The position numbers and the translations under genes are program-made. Below the pieces are notes generated by a model. That model saw only the letters and a list, made by a program, of their open reading frames with translations, searched no databases and was not told where the DNA came from. A DNA stretch of 64,000 nucleotides from Branchiostoma floridae. Lineage: Eukaryota > Chordata > Leptocardii > Amphioxiformes > Branchiostomatidae. The DNA lies in the NCBI RefSeq assembly GCF_000003815.2, contig NC_049981.1, forward strand, positions 16,873,781 to 16,937,780, read 5' to 3'. Below are positions 21,301-30,178 of the stretch, in pieces; positions within the stretch are counted from its first letter, which is position 1; each line of letters opens with the position of its first letter.

Positions 21301-24300
21301 GCATGGAAAAACATTAGACATGTACATTTAATGTACTGTGTATTCTGCTTCTTGCAATAATTACATTCTTTCTTTAAGGTCCTTTTCTTCATGTCAACTT
21401 TTCTTCACTTTTTTTGCATGCAAAATTTCCTCAGTTTCCGCAGAAGGTATGATGGTGATGTTTTAGTGTATCAGACTTCAGAGGGTTTTAATTATACTGA
21501 TCCTGAAATGGAAGGTTTGGAAACTTGACTTAGGTTAATCATATCTCAACCCATGAAATTCAATGTACAAAAAACTATCCATCGGATCCATAGAAAATGG
21601 TCTACCATAATTGTTTCCAGACTTTTTGTGTTAGGTCAGAATTTATAACTTTTTATCTGTGTATTGACTGTGTAGTGTCACTCAACGACATATACATTTT
21701 GTACATGTACAAAGTATTGATATTCATGACGTGCAAAATTCTATGCAAGTTTGAAATATGTTTAACTTTATAATGCAAAGTCCCTTAGAAGTTTGCAGTG
21801 ATATTTTTGAGTGTGAATGGAAAGTTTATAAACTGTAGAAAAGAATATATCATATTGCAGTTGCCTTCATGTGAGAAATTCAATGTTCTTCTGTTTGATG
21901 AATATACATGTATGGTTCAGTATTTAACTGTATTTTTGCATGATATATTTAGCTATCTGTCAAGATGCAAAATCACTGCATAACACTGGCCTTTTATCCA
22001 TTATCAACAGGGTTTGGAGCAGGTTGGCACCTGGAATACATTGAAGTTCAAGACCAGAAGACGGACAAGTCGTTCATGTTCCCGTGTGGCCGCTGGTTGG
22101 CAAAGGATGAGGACGACAAACAGATCATGAGAGAGCTGGTCTGCACCACCCCGGACACTCCCAAGTCTGACAAGGAGAAAATAGGTTAGTACATGTATAC
22201 ATGCTGCATGTGTATGATCTGACATTGTGCCCTTGGGAAATGCGTGTTACACAAACTTACAGAGTCAAGTTTTACACAACTTTGCACAAGGTATGGCTCC
22301 AGGTACCTCAAACACGGGACGTCCATTTAACGTAATGACAGCTTCTGAAGCATACTCAACAATTTGATAATTAACATTTCAGTAAAATCAAACTACTTTG
22401 AATTACCATGTAAACAAACACCTGTTATCTTACAGCTTACAACATCAAGGTGGTGACAAGTGACAGGAAAGAAGCAGGGACTACCAACGATGCTTTCCTC
22501 ATCCTGGAAGGAGACTTGCGCAAGTCTAAGGAGTTTTCCATGGACAATACTGCCAAGGGGAAATATTTCAAACAGTAAGAAAACTTTCTCCCTTAGGCTT
22601 TAAGAGATGACCTTTTGGAAATTTAAGGTTCAGGGTTCCCTCTAGTTGTAAAACACTATGAATGCTAACTTACATGTCATGACGTTACCTCAGAAATCAA
22701 GCAAGACAAATTTTGTTATCTTTCTTCCAATAATGCTTGAATGTGTGTGTGTTTGTGTGTCTGTATGTGTGTTTGTGTTTAGATTAAAGTGTAGACAGCC
22801 TGCTTTTACTAACATCATGCGATCAATAAAAAAAAAGATTTCAATCCTAAGGCAGGTTACAGCTAGTCAATTGAAGACTAATGAACAAAGAAAGTAATAA
22901 ATTAAAACCACCTGTTCTTTTTCTCTCATCAGGGGTCGAACAGATGAGTTCAAGTTCACGACCCGGAATGTTGGAACGCTGAAGGGCATGACCTTGGGGC
23001 ACAGGAAGGCAGGGTCAAAGGACAAGCATCAGTGGCATGTGTCAGAGGTCATTGTGGAGAACACCTCAACCAGTGATAAGTACGTTCTTATTTGAGTCAT
23101 ATAGTTTGCCAAAATTTGAACATCTTAAAGCCTTTTTTAAATGTAATTATATTGAAATGCTCCCAACATTGTGTCTCAAAAGGAGTGACACTGTGCAATC
23201 CAAGAAGTGTCATAACGTTGGAACTACATAGTACAATGCATTTAGACATTTGTAGACATCAAGATTTTACTCCCTAAATTGGAAGTGAGATCACCAATCA
23301 GTGGACTTTCTGCATGTATGCCAAGTAATATTCTTCACCTTCAGGTATATATTTGGGTGCAACCACTGGATCCCGGCGGGAGAGGAGAGACACCTCAAAT
23401 TGACAGACACAGAGGAAAGCAGACAGACTGCAATCAAAAGTAAGTTGTTGACATGCAGTACAGGGCTCATAAGTTGTTGGAACACCTTAGACCCTTTTCC
23501 ACAGAATTTGTAAACATAAACCTCTTTCTATAATGTACAGGAAACCCTTTCAAGAATATGAACTACCAAGAAGAGGCCAATATGGGTGTCGCTCATGAAT
23601 TTTTTTTGCTAAACAGAAACCCATTACAGTGTAGTAACCACCCAGTACAGTGGTATTAGACACTGGCATTACAATCTATAGCAGCAATAAGTTCAAAATC
23701 TAAAACAATAAGATTTCTGTTAACCAACTTAATGAATACATTGATCTATGTTAGGCATTTGCCAACTGGTGTTTACATGTACATGTGATGTTAAAATTGT
23801 ACAAAATGTCCCTTATGATGGCTAGGTGTTAACTATCACATAGTACAGTTCAGCAGTGCTGTTGTATTGCTAGGTTAAACTTAATGACAAATCAATAAGA
23901 AAATAATTGTTTCTTTTTTGTTTTAGATTTAGCTCCAGTTCAGTATGAGGTTGTCACGGTCACTAGCGATGAGAAGGGAGCGGGTACAGACGCCAACGTC
24001 ACCATCATTCTGTACGGCGTAAACGGAGACACTGGAAAACGACAGCTCAAGCAGAAGTTCCGCGATCTCTTTGAGCGCGGGCAGACTGACCGGTTTCAGT
24101 TTGAAGCACTGGACCTCGGAGAGCTCACGAAGGTGCGCATCGAGCACGACAACAAGGGGTTTGGTGCGGATTGGATGTTGGACAGGGTCGAGATCACAAA
24201 TCTCGCCACCAATCAACAATGGACCTTCCCTTGTGGGCAGTGGCTAAGTACTAAGAAAGGAGACGGCCAGTTGTACAAAGACTTGCTGCCTAGGTCTTAG
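220..24300 (+). CDS. LOXHD1: LOXHD1-like multi-PLAT-domain protein (3' part of gene, exon-intron)
   Basis: Exons joined by eye with GT-AG borders and unbroken phase: 220-355, 523-674, 896-1130, 1688-1881, 2506-2698, 4534-4694, 5150-5236, 5608-6202, 6655-6809, 7065-7198, 7492-7655, 7965-8069, 9010-9118, 9473-9657, 12388-12566, 13252-13368, 13694-13853, 14244-14398, 16007-16216, 16552-16696, 17131-17336, 17709-17898, 18308-18468, 18874-18960, 19369-19501, gap-20765, 22011-22184, 22436-22574, 22933-23079, 23345-23439, 23927-24300. These give 5361 nt plus whatever the N gap hides. The product is a string of PLAT domains, each with a [16 protein letters not shown] strand, an IGHD..G..AGWFLDKV segment and a FPC.RWL..DEDDGQI.REL segment. 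Vertebrate LOXHD1 has 15 PLAT domains and is needed for hair-cell function; here 12 plus one partial are visible. PLAT domains bind membranes or proteins. No lipoxygenase catalytic domain is seen. The gene starts upstream of the window. Confidence 0.85.
523..1130 (+). CDS. LOXHD1: LOXHD1 exons: PLAT domain 1 of the window
   Basis: Two exons, 523-674 and 896-1130. The first carries the YDVEVHTG...[21 protein letters not shown] part. The second holds the [17 protein letters not shown] and [14 protein letters not shown] parts. The usual intron between these last two parts is absent here, so exon structure varies between domains. Confidence 0.88.
1688..2698 (+). CDS. LOXHD1: LOXHD1 exons: PLAT domain 2 of the window
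   Basis: Exons 1688-1881 and 2506-2698. The first encodes [20 protein letters not shown] through [11 protein letters not shown]. The second encodes [19 protein letters not shown] and [14 protein letters not shown]. The final strand diverges ([13 protein letters not shown] instead of DGQIVREL). The donor after 2698 reads GTAAGT. A 27-nt microexon may follow at 3307-3333. Confidence 0.87.
2746..2917. repeat. Tandem repeat, three copies of about 57-60 bp
   Basis: Units start at 2746, 2802 and 2862. Each opens GTTGAT(T/A)(T/G)GTCATG and contains GCA(T/C)TGACCA followed by a divergent half ending near TGACC. Unequal decay indicates an old duplication. Confidence 0.8.
3307..3333 (+). CDS. LOXHD1: Candidate 27-nt in-frame cassette microexon of LOXHD1
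   Basis: A pyrimidine-rich tract ending TTCCCAG precedes 27 bases followed by GTAAAC. The segment fits phase 1 to phase 1 between the exons ending at 2698 and starting at 4534. It adds nine residues (PISIIRVEP after the split codon) to the linker between two PLAT domains without a stop. No transcript evidence is available here, and chance splice-like signals in a 1.8-kb intron are possible. Confidence 0.4.
4534..6202 (+). CDS. LOXHD1: LOXHD1 exons: PLAT domain 3 with a long Lys/Ser/Glu-rich insertion
   Basis: Exons 4534-4694, 5150-5236 and 5608-6202. The domain starts [22 protein letters not shown] and continues [19 protein letters not shown]. About 140 residues of [17 protein letters not shown] and related repeats then precede the closing strand [20 protein letters not shown]. 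The insertion sits exactly between two PLAT strands, in a loop, and contains SxSE/D runs typical of casein-kinase-2 sites. The 595-nt exon is by far the longest of the array. The usual FPC is replaced by FVAN. Confidence 0.85.
6655..7655 (+). CDS. LOXHD1: LOXHD1 exons: PLAT domain 4 of the window
   Basis: Exons 6655-6809, 7065-7198 and 7492-7655, in phases 1, 0 and 2. The domain is canonical: [60 protein letters not shown] basic Ser-rich linker ([17 protein letters not shown]) follows. Confidence 0.88.
7965..9657 (+). CDS. LOXHD1: LOXHD1 exons: PLAT domain 5 of the window
   Basis: Exons 7965-8069, 9010-9118 and 9473-9657. The first two split the domain after GENDDTG, an intron position not used by the neighbouring domains. 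The 940-bp intron between them holds a transposon copy and two decayed partial copies of the 7965-8069 exon. The last exon encodes [19 protein letters not shown] and [20 protein letters not shown]. Confidence 0.87.
8092..8535. mobile_element. Dispersed inverted-repeat MITE, copy 1 (right end lost)
   Basis: Begins GGCCACAGCAAGTAAATTTT and follows the same sequence as 49422-49880 over most of its length, including ATGGATGACATCCT near the left end and TCAGGCGAAAATTAATGAG near the right. The right terminal repeat is missing and is replaced by the pseudo-exon repeats. It lies in a LOXHD1 intron. Confidence 0.75.
8544..8780 (+). pseudogene. Two decayed partial copies of the LOXHD1 exon 7965-8069
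   Basis: A roughly 139-bp unit is repeated (8544-8682, 8683-8780). Each unit contains GTAAGA(T/C)TG followed by ACAGATGCCA(A/T)TG and ATGATGACACAG, matching the GTDANV...NDDTG part of the functional exon at 8014-8069. Copy 1 (8601-8660) keeps the donor GTAAAA. Copy 2 (8731-8780) has a deletion and its donor GT is mutated to TT. Confidence 0.8.
9658..12387 (+). other. Largest LOXHD1 intron in the window
   Basis: 2.7 kb, AT-rich. Apart from the candidate alternative exon at 10243-10385, no coding or repeat structure stands out. Confidence 0.6.
10243..10385 (+). CDS. LOXHD1: Candidate alternative last exon of LOXHD1 (acidic tail)
   Basis: After a TTTTCAG acceptor, 140 nt stay open in the phase (1) left by the exon ending at 9657 and finish at TAA 10383-10385. 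The encoded tail is rich in Asp, Glu, Ser and Thr. If used in place of the exon at 12388, it would yield an isoform ending after PLAT domain 5. No clear AATAAA was noticed just downstream, so this may be a chance open segment. Confidence 0.35.
12388..13853 (+). CDS. LOXHD1: LOXHD1 exons: PLAT domain 6 of the window
   Basis: Exons 12388-12566, 13252-13368 and 13694-13853. Motifs are [39 protein letters not shown] and [21 protein letters not shown] Lys-rich linker of about 25 residues follows. The first codon (Tyr) is split with the exon ending at 9657. Confidence 0.87.
12600..12780 (+). repeat. Decayed tRNA-derived SINE fragment
   Basis: TGGTGGCCTTGTTCAC followed 50-60 nt later by GGTTCTGGATTCAAATTTC resembles degenerate A and B boxes. 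The tail (GGATTGGACATAAGGCCAGA) resembles the tails of other SINE-like pieces in the window. It lies in a LOXHD1 intron. Confidence 0.45.
14244..16696 (+). CDS. LOXHD1: LOXHD1 exons: PLAT domain 7 and a Ser/Arg-rich linker
   Basis: Exons 14244-14398 and 16007-16216 form the domain ([59 protein letters not shown]). Exon 16552-16696 joins in phase 0 and encodes a roughly 48-residue linker with RRSSF and KRKNSRGS, resembling basophilic-kinase sites. The FPC cysteine is kept as FHC. This linker is the longest between domains in the window. Confidence 0.83.
14399..16006 (+). other. LOXHD1 intron, no recognised content
   Basis: 1.6 kb of AT-rich sequence. Several short open stretches lack splice context matching the neighbouring phase (0). 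Nothing further is supported. Confidence 0.55.
16996..17080 (+). pseudogene. Decayed tandem copy of the 5' end of LOXHD1 exon 17131-17336
   Basis: Reads TGATTCCCTACAATGTAAAGG and AATGCCAACCCTTACTC, matching the functional exon start at 17131. The acceptor CCTCCTAG has become CCTCCCTG and the frame is shifted by a small deletion, so it cannot be spliced as in the parent exon. Confidence 0.8.
17131..17898 (+). CDS. LOXHD1: LOXHD1 exons: PLAT domain 8 of the window
   Basis: Exons 17131-17336 and 17709-17898. It begins [20 protein letters not shown], where the usual GAGTDANV has become NGTNANPY, and ends [21 protein letters not shown] decayed tandem copy of the 5' end of this exon lies just upstream at about 16996-17080. 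Confidence 0.86.
17345..17480 (+). repeat. tRNA-derived SINE fragment
   Basis: CCTTGGTTCAAATCCCTAGT is a B-box-like motif. It is followed by GTCCTTGGGAAACAT, resembling the body sequence of other SINE pieces here (compare the region of 22205-22260). No intact 5' half is visible. Confidence 0.45.
18308..19501 (+). CDS. LOXHD1: LOXHD1 exons: PLAT domain 9 (divergent)
   Basis: Exons 18308-18468, 18874-18960 and 19369-19501. The start is canonical ([18 protein letters not shown]). The DANV strand is replaced by GKITM, IGHD by VSHN, and the FPC.RWL strand by [15 protein letters not shown]. Reading frame and splice sites are intact, so the domain is diverged but not broken. Confidence 0.84.
20070..20153 (-). 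other. tRNA-like Pol III promoter unit in LTR copy A
   Basis: Minus strand: A box TGGCCGAACGG (20136-20146) and B box GGGTTCGAATCC (20082-20093), separated by about 42 nt as in class II (Leu/Ser-like) tRNAs. The T stem is mostly preserved. The acceptor stem does not pair, so this is not an intact tRNA gene. Confidence 0.7.
20351..20434 (-). other. tRNA-like Pol III promoter unit in LTR copy B
   Basis: Same sequence as in copy A, offset by 281 bases: A box 20417-20427 and B box 20363-20374. In minus-strand orientation it belongs to the 5' LTR and so could drive transcription of the element. Confidence 0.7.
20556..20681. other. Assembly gap (126 N) overlapping a LOXHD1 exon
   Basis: A run of N directly abuts coding sequence at 20682. 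The hidden part should encode the first half of PLAT domain 10. The gap lies 70 bp from the TRIM, whose identical LTRs may have upset assembly. Confidence 0.95.
20682..22184 (+). CDS. LOXHD1: LOXHD1 exons: PLAT domain 10, first half hidden in an assembly gap
   Basis: Coding sequence emerges directly from the N run at 20682 ([20 protein letters not shown], then VWHDSKG) and ends at a GTAAGG donor after 20765. Exon 22011-22184 adds [12 protein letters not shown] and [20 protein letters not shown]. The missing PLAT N-terminus needs roughly 40 codons, about the length of the 126-base N run, so the exon start is probably inside or at the edge of the gap. Confidence 0.8.
20766..22010 (+). other. 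LOXHD1 intron, no recognised content
   Basis: AT-rich, with a short poly-C tract near 21120. Nothing else supported. Confidence 0.5.
22436..23439 (+). CDS. LOXHD1: LOXHD1 exons: PLAT domain 11 (divergent)
   Basis: Exons 22436-22574, 22933-23079 and 23345-23439, in phases 1, 2 and 2. The domain starts [20 protein letters not shown]. It lacks the GENGDTGER loop, has [20 protein letters not shown] in place of IGHD...GWFLDKV, and [14 protein letters not shown] instead of FPC.RWL..DEDD. This is the most divergent domain of the array. Confidence 0.82.
23927..24300 (+). CDS. LOXHD1: LOXHD1 last exon: PLAT domain 12, complete and intronless, with stop
   Basis: A single 374-nt exon after a TTTTAG acceptor encodes a whole PLAT domain: [39 protein letters not shown] and [19 protein letters not shown]. 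It ends in LLPRS and a TAG stop at 24298-24300. Unlike every other domain here it has no internal intron. It also looks richer in CpG and GC than its neighbours. Confidence 0.9.
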
Positions 24301-26165
24301 ACAGATTGTTTTCAAGACACATCTTAAGACTTAAGGTGGTGTGGATTTGTTTTCTGGTGAGGATAAAAATTACAGTTACACTCCGTATGTTTCAATACCT
24401 CCTAACTTTATCATAGGGGCATTGGGACATAGGGGTATAAAAACATACTGAGGTGTATATAGGACTGTTCCAAGAATGACAGATTCTTGTTTATTTCACA
24501 GCTCAACATTAATGTCTACAAATTCAAAGCTTTATTTGTACAGTTTTCTAAAGGTAAAGAGCCACATATATTCCTTGCTATGGTGTTACTCAATTGTTGT
24601 CCTGCTGACATGTGCTTTGATAATATATGATGCCCATAGTTGCGAGAGGGCTGCCAGGGCTGAAGCTTTGCAAAAGAACTAGTCTACATTGTAGATGGTC
24701 TGACAATGTATGTTAGATGCTCTGCATATATGTTAATCATATTGCAATACAATGTACTTTTGATATGATGTATGAATATACTTTTTTTAAAGTAATTTTA
24801 TGCTTATGAGATTTTTGCAGTGTAAGAGATTGATAAACAATTATGACATTATTATAATTGAGAAATTTATATATCATCAAATGATTTAATTCTTATCCTG
24901 CCAACTGGCAAAGCCACAAATATTATTGCCACAAAATTGCACAGTGCAGCTACATGTACACATGTACATGGCTCGAAATTTTTGCTACACTTCAGGAGTG
25001 CAGGCCTTTATTTGTAAATATCCGCAAGCAACATCATATATATATATATATATATAACGTAATCATCAGGAAGTGCAATGATACATGTAACTACGAATCA
25101 TATGTGCTCGTCTTTCAGTGAGGTTGCAGTAATGACTGTGTAGAGAATTGTAGAGAAATATCATAGTATACTGTGTACCAGCATTCACTCAAACCTGCCC
25201 AAGAAGATCACTTATAGGGACCAATAAAACCTGGTCTATGTCGACAGATGGCCACTATAGACAGGATTCTTAATGCTAATGTAGAGGTGGTCACTTGTAC
25301 AGGTTTGACTGTATGCCCAAATCTTGAAGGTTATCAGCCACAATGAAAATGTATCCCCAACAAACTTGTCTACTTGGAAAGTTGCATCTATTTACTGATT
25401 GCATGTAATATAATTGTGTGTGGTATTGTGTAGTGCCTTAGTGAGTCAAAGTCAGTTTATCTGTGGCAGGCAGCTATAAGTACATGTATGATATTTTGTA
25501 AGAAGGTACATTGTAATTTGTGATACGTACACACTGTGGACCAAACTTCACGTTATCAAAGACTTTTTGTCTACACTACAATTAGTGCAGTAACTGTTCA
25601 GAATCTCTGATTACATTGATGGAAAACAAGTGCAAATGAACAAAACAAAGATATCTACTTGGAAGTAAGACAAGTTCATATGATAAAAAGACTATACAAG
25701 ATTGCATGTATGTTAAAAATAGTGTCATGATTTTTGTGAATGATAAAAAGTATACTTGAGTGCTTTGAGGATTGCATGATCAAGCTCTGTACATTTTACT
25801 GTTAAAAGCTTAACAGCAAATGTGGTGGCATGGCAGCTATTGGTATTTCAATCTTGTTATATTAAGACTGTTTAGGTCATCTTTGGGATGCATGTAGTGA
25901 TAATGCAATGTAGATGACATCTAGTGTCACTCAGATAAGCTGTAAATGTATTGTGTAGTACAGTCACATAGTTGTAAAATTATTTGCCTTGATGAAAACG
26001 TTGTACTATGGTGTGTATATATACCTTGTTCTTGCTGCAAATTATTTCATGTTGTAGCATCTTACTGAAATATACATGAACTCAGATTTTGAATATTTTT
26101 GGAATTGGTTGGATGAAATAATTCAACTATATACATTTATCAATAAATGATTATTGTGTACTTGC
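24301..26165 (+). other. Probable 3' UTR of LOXHD1
   Basis: AT-rich, no coding potential. AATAAA occurs at 25223-25228 and at 26142-26147. The second is followed by T/GT-rich sequence and is the better poly(A) candidate, giving a 3' UTR of about 1.85 kb. A (TA)n run lies near 25038-25058. Confidence 0.5.
26142..26147 (+). terminator. Candidate poly(A) signal AATAAA for LOXHD1
   Basis: Canonical hexamer followed within about 30 nt by GT/T-rich sequence (ATTGTGTACTT, then GATTTGTTCTTT). It is the last such signal before the opposing gene. Confidence 0.5.
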
Positions 26166-27480
26166 TGAATTTGATTTGTTCTTTAAGTATGCACATTATC
26201 TAGTGCATGCCTTAAGTTACCTCAGACATTAGGTCCTCCTGCAACTTTGTTGCATATATGTTGAGTCGTTGGACTGCTTTCCTCCATAAGATAAAATCCT
26301 GTGCCGCTTCTGCCTTTTGTCCTTTTGGCATCACTTTGCAAGGTTTATCAAGGAGGTGATTGTACATTTGAAGGTCACTCTCTTGGCCATTTGCCTTCTG
26401 GTTGCCATGTCATTTGCAACTTTTGTTTGTCTAAAAGTATAGAATATTTGTTGACATGGTTGTACTCATTTTGTTATATTCCTGTGCTGTCTCTGAACCT
26501 CTTGTTTTCTGATGTGTATAAAGAGTCACACAGACCCTTAACAGTTGAAAGAAGTAGAAAAGGAGTGAAACAATGCCCCTTCTTCTCTTTACACACGTCA
26601 TTGTAGTTAAAATTCTGGGTAGGCCCTTAGTATCTTATAGGAGATTTACACCTTTGTGCTGAAGTCACTTCCCAAGGCAGACATGATGACTGGTCAGGGT
26701 GCTTGAAAACTTTCTAAAAAGGCTTTTTAATCAACTTAACTATAACCATACAAAGACGTTTAGAATGAAGGTGCATATCTCGAGCTTGTTTAAAACAAGT
26801 TCGTGTGCATCTTTCCCTGTCCTTGGTGCTGAACTCAATTTCCGGGGTATCATAGCATGACATCTTGTCAGGGGTTTTGTACAAACTGTAGGCTTGTGGA
26901 CTGCTAGACTTTGTATAAAGATTAAGAATCATCTCAGCCACCATGGTACAAAGTACTTTGGCATAAAATTCCTATCTTTTGTGTAAAACAAGCTGGTGAA
27001 CTCAGAACTCGCCTCTTCCCTGTCCTTGGTGCTGAACGTTCTGGGGCAGAAAAGCAGAGTGCCAGTTTGTACAAATTTGGTTTGTCAGTTTGAGGGCCAT
27101 CAACCTTCTGGTAGTGTCATGAAGGTAGATGGTGGGGAAAATGTTAGCAAATTCAGTACACAGTATAGTAGATACACACTCTAGCATCAGGTTTTTGTAT
27201 TTATTGTGGAACAGGCTAATTTGTGTTGGGCCAAACAGCTACAATTGCTACAGGAATGCACAGGCACTCCAAATGCACCATGTGCTAAAAAGTAAAGATG
27301 GAACTCGGAAGAAATTTGCCCCTTCCATTAAAGTGTTAATGAATGAATGAATGAATGGACGGATGGATGGATAGGTTACTAAGAGTCATATTTGCCTTAC
27401 AAGCAAGCTTGATTATTGTTTGATATCTATGCATAGAAAGAGACAAGTTTGGCCCACAAGACTGACTTCATGATGATACT
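26166..27480. other. Convergent intergenic spacer
   Basis: No gene seen. It contains two copies of a dispersed 17-nt motif (26817-26833 and 27020-27036) embedded in longer related sequence. An AATG/GATG simple repeat lies near 27340-27372. Confidence 0.5.
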
Positions 27481-27481
27481 C

Positions 27482-27487
27482 TTTATT
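27482..27487 (-). terminator. Candidate distal poly(A) signal for the lectin-receptor gene
   Basis: AATAAA on the minus strand, about 1.3 kb after the stop. The 27488-28785 stretch between has no coding potential and would be 3' UTR if this site is used. Confidence 0.35.
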
Positions 27488-28751
27488 GCACAAAACAACA
27501 TTAAGTACTACTATGGCTGACACAAGACCAGCTTGATCAGGCCATCCTTCTATACATCACAAATATTCTCTACATGGCTGTACCAGAAAAGATATCCATC
27601 TAATATTTTGCTGACATTGATTATGTCTTAGAAATATAATATATAATGTAACATTAAATACATATGGTCCATCCCTGTGTGAGTGGATCACACCAATGTG
27701 ACTCAATCTTACACAGCTTGCACAAAACTCTGTATAACCAGTAAACCACTCTTACTTGACAGCACACTTGTGTTGTGTGTGTTATGCCTAGGTGAAACTT
27801 TTGCATTCCGTATTCTTGGAATACCAATACATTTTAGAGTGTGTAATTGATTTGCTGTTTTGATTCAAATCTGAAAACCATTTATGATCTACGTAAATAT
27901 ACAGTATATGTAGCACATGGCTGAAAAATTGTGAAAATATGTCTGTGAAAAGCAAATTGAAGCTTACACCAAAAAGCTGTTACTCAAGCAACTGGACATG
28001 ATTTTGGAAACAGACATTTTAGACAGCAGTCACTGTCTTTTGTCAGTAACACTGAAGAAGGCTGGTTAGAGCAGATTTTATACCCTTCCTATGAATTGAT
28101 GGATGACAATTGATGACAATTTGAATAGTCCAATAGGAACCGAATTAAAGTAAGACAAAGTCAAGTCAAGGTTGATGCAAATGAGTCAATTAGCTCCAGA
28201 CCTGTTGTATGAAGTAACAGGAGCTTATGTTTTTTTGTGGGGAGATCTAGATCTCAAATGTCAGAAAGTTTGAGTTTAATGAAGTTTGATGTAATGTTTA
28301 AATTGAAACTTAATGCATGAGCTGTATTAGATTTCTGCAATTGTATATTGATCTACAAAATAAAGTCAGGTTACATGACTTTAAAGGCACATTCAAATTC
28401 AACGATCAAAAGAAAAAGAAAATACTGTTCTTGTGACAAAACTTGAAGAAGATTCACCTGGCCAACATTTTGCAACTCCTTAGCAACTTTCATCTGATTG
28501 ACCTCTACTACTGCCACATGGTGAATTGGTGGCAAGAATGCAATCCCAAATGTGACTGAGCATATACCCCTCTCCCAGTCTTTGTTCCTGATACAGTAAG
28601 TGTTTTCTGGCAAGATAGCCTCTTAGATTCAGTATGTTTCTGAGATGACCATGATTTTTTTCGAGTTATGTCACAAGAGCGTTGTTCCTATAATCAAATG
28701 ACAAGTTATGCACACAAGCTGTAATGACAAAAGTCATTACCAGTATCGTCC

Positions 28752-28757
28752 TTTATT
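28752..28757 (-). terminator. Candidate proximal poly(A) signal for the lectin-receptor gene
   Basis: AATAAA on the minus strand, 29 nt after the stop, with GT-rich sequence (CTTGTGTGCATAACTTGTC) about 40 nt further on. This would give a very short 3' UTR. A second hexamer lies at 27482-27487. Confidence 0.45.
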
Positions 28758-28785
28758 TCCAATGTTCAGGATATTTCCTCTGCTT

Positions 28786-30178
28786 CTACCCCTTCTTGCA
28801 GATGAAGCCAAGCTTCCTGGTGCAAGGGCCCTGCATGTTGTGGTAGGGGCGATGATAAGCATTCTCTCTGCCTGTAGATTGCTGGAATAAACACAGATGG
28901 AAGTTACAATTACATTTATCATTATGTAGATTAAGTAAAAAAGGAAAAAAGTAAAAAGTTGAAGTTCATTCAGACAAGTTAGAATAGACACTGAAGTTAC
29001 AGCTAAAGCTAGAGTTAAAGTTGAAGTTAATGTTAAAGTCACCCAGATGTCATGGTTAGATGCATATATATATAGGGGTCACCAGGTGCCCATTTCCAGT
29101 TCTAGGGCCACACAACATTCTGCAACGATTCACTACAGAAGGGGGCTTAAGCTCCCTGGGAGTGCTGAATGCTGACTTTGCATTCAAGAGGTAAACACAT
29201 GGCAGTGCCTTTTGTCAAAAATGTTTGCTGACTTGCATTGCATTTCTGATGCACATTCAATATAAAGAACTTCACCTGTAACATGAAGGTCACAATTAAA
29301 ACACTGTTTTTGACTCACTGGTATGAGGAAAGACCTGCATCTTGATGATGGGATGTCCTGTTTTTCTCTGCCTGTCCATACCCAGCGACTCTTACCTAAT
29401 AACATAGGAGAAAGGTATGATTTTTACTTACTGTTACAAATAATTTGATTGGCTTGTTTGCACATAAAGTGACACACATGTAGATCACAAAATCATGTGC
29501 TTGAAGAGGAGGGCACAATCATGACTGTTTTATTCCCTTGAGATCAATGTCTCAAAACTGTCCGACAGTACTATCCTGCAGCTAAGCTATAGATTAGTAA
29601 CAAAGAACCAAAATTTCATTTGTGTTGCAATCAATCAATCAATCAACCAATTGATCAATCCTTAATCAATCTATCTATCTAATCCATGTATCAAACAAAA
29701 ACACAGTCCATGGCTCAATAAAACAAGCAACAATTACTTATTTGATTTCACTTATTTGGAGTTATATTAGGATTAACGTTGTACAATTGATTTGCCTTAT
29801 CTTGTCTTAGTTAAATTGCGTTATTCTTTGTCGATTCTTGCTAAGTTACCATTTATTTAATTTTATATTGTTATTGATTATTGTTATGTATGTACGGGGT
29901 TTCCCCCCAGGGATCTTTGAAAAATGCCGGCCAGGCGACATGTACCCCTGGATAAATAGATAAATAAACAAACAAACAAACAAACAAACAAACAAACAAA
30001 CCAGTTTTGGCAAGACCCTGAATGGTTCGCAACCCCTCTTCATCAGCAGCAGTGTGTAGGCTTGCTCCCATGTTCTTGCAGACATTCTCCGCATCTTCAA
30101 ATGTGGCAGGTTTGTCAATATGCATGAAGCAGTCTGGATCTAGCTTGGTCCATCCAATGGGACATGCAGTAGTCTGAC
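28786..30178 (-). CDS. Lectin-receptor gene: C-type lectin domain 2 (degenerate) and stop
   Basis: Exons 30178-30002, 29395-29319 and 28881-28786. Starts CPIGWTKLDPDCFMHI and FEDAENVCKNMGASLHT. It continues SRWVWTGREKQDIPSSRC and ends QGPCTRKLGFICKKG before TAG at 28788-28786. Neither EPN nor WND is present, so it is unlikely to bind sugar through Ca2+. The donor of the first exon lies inside a (GTTT)n microsatellite. The small middle exon is placed by phase and splice sites, with moderate certainty. Confidence 0.72.
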
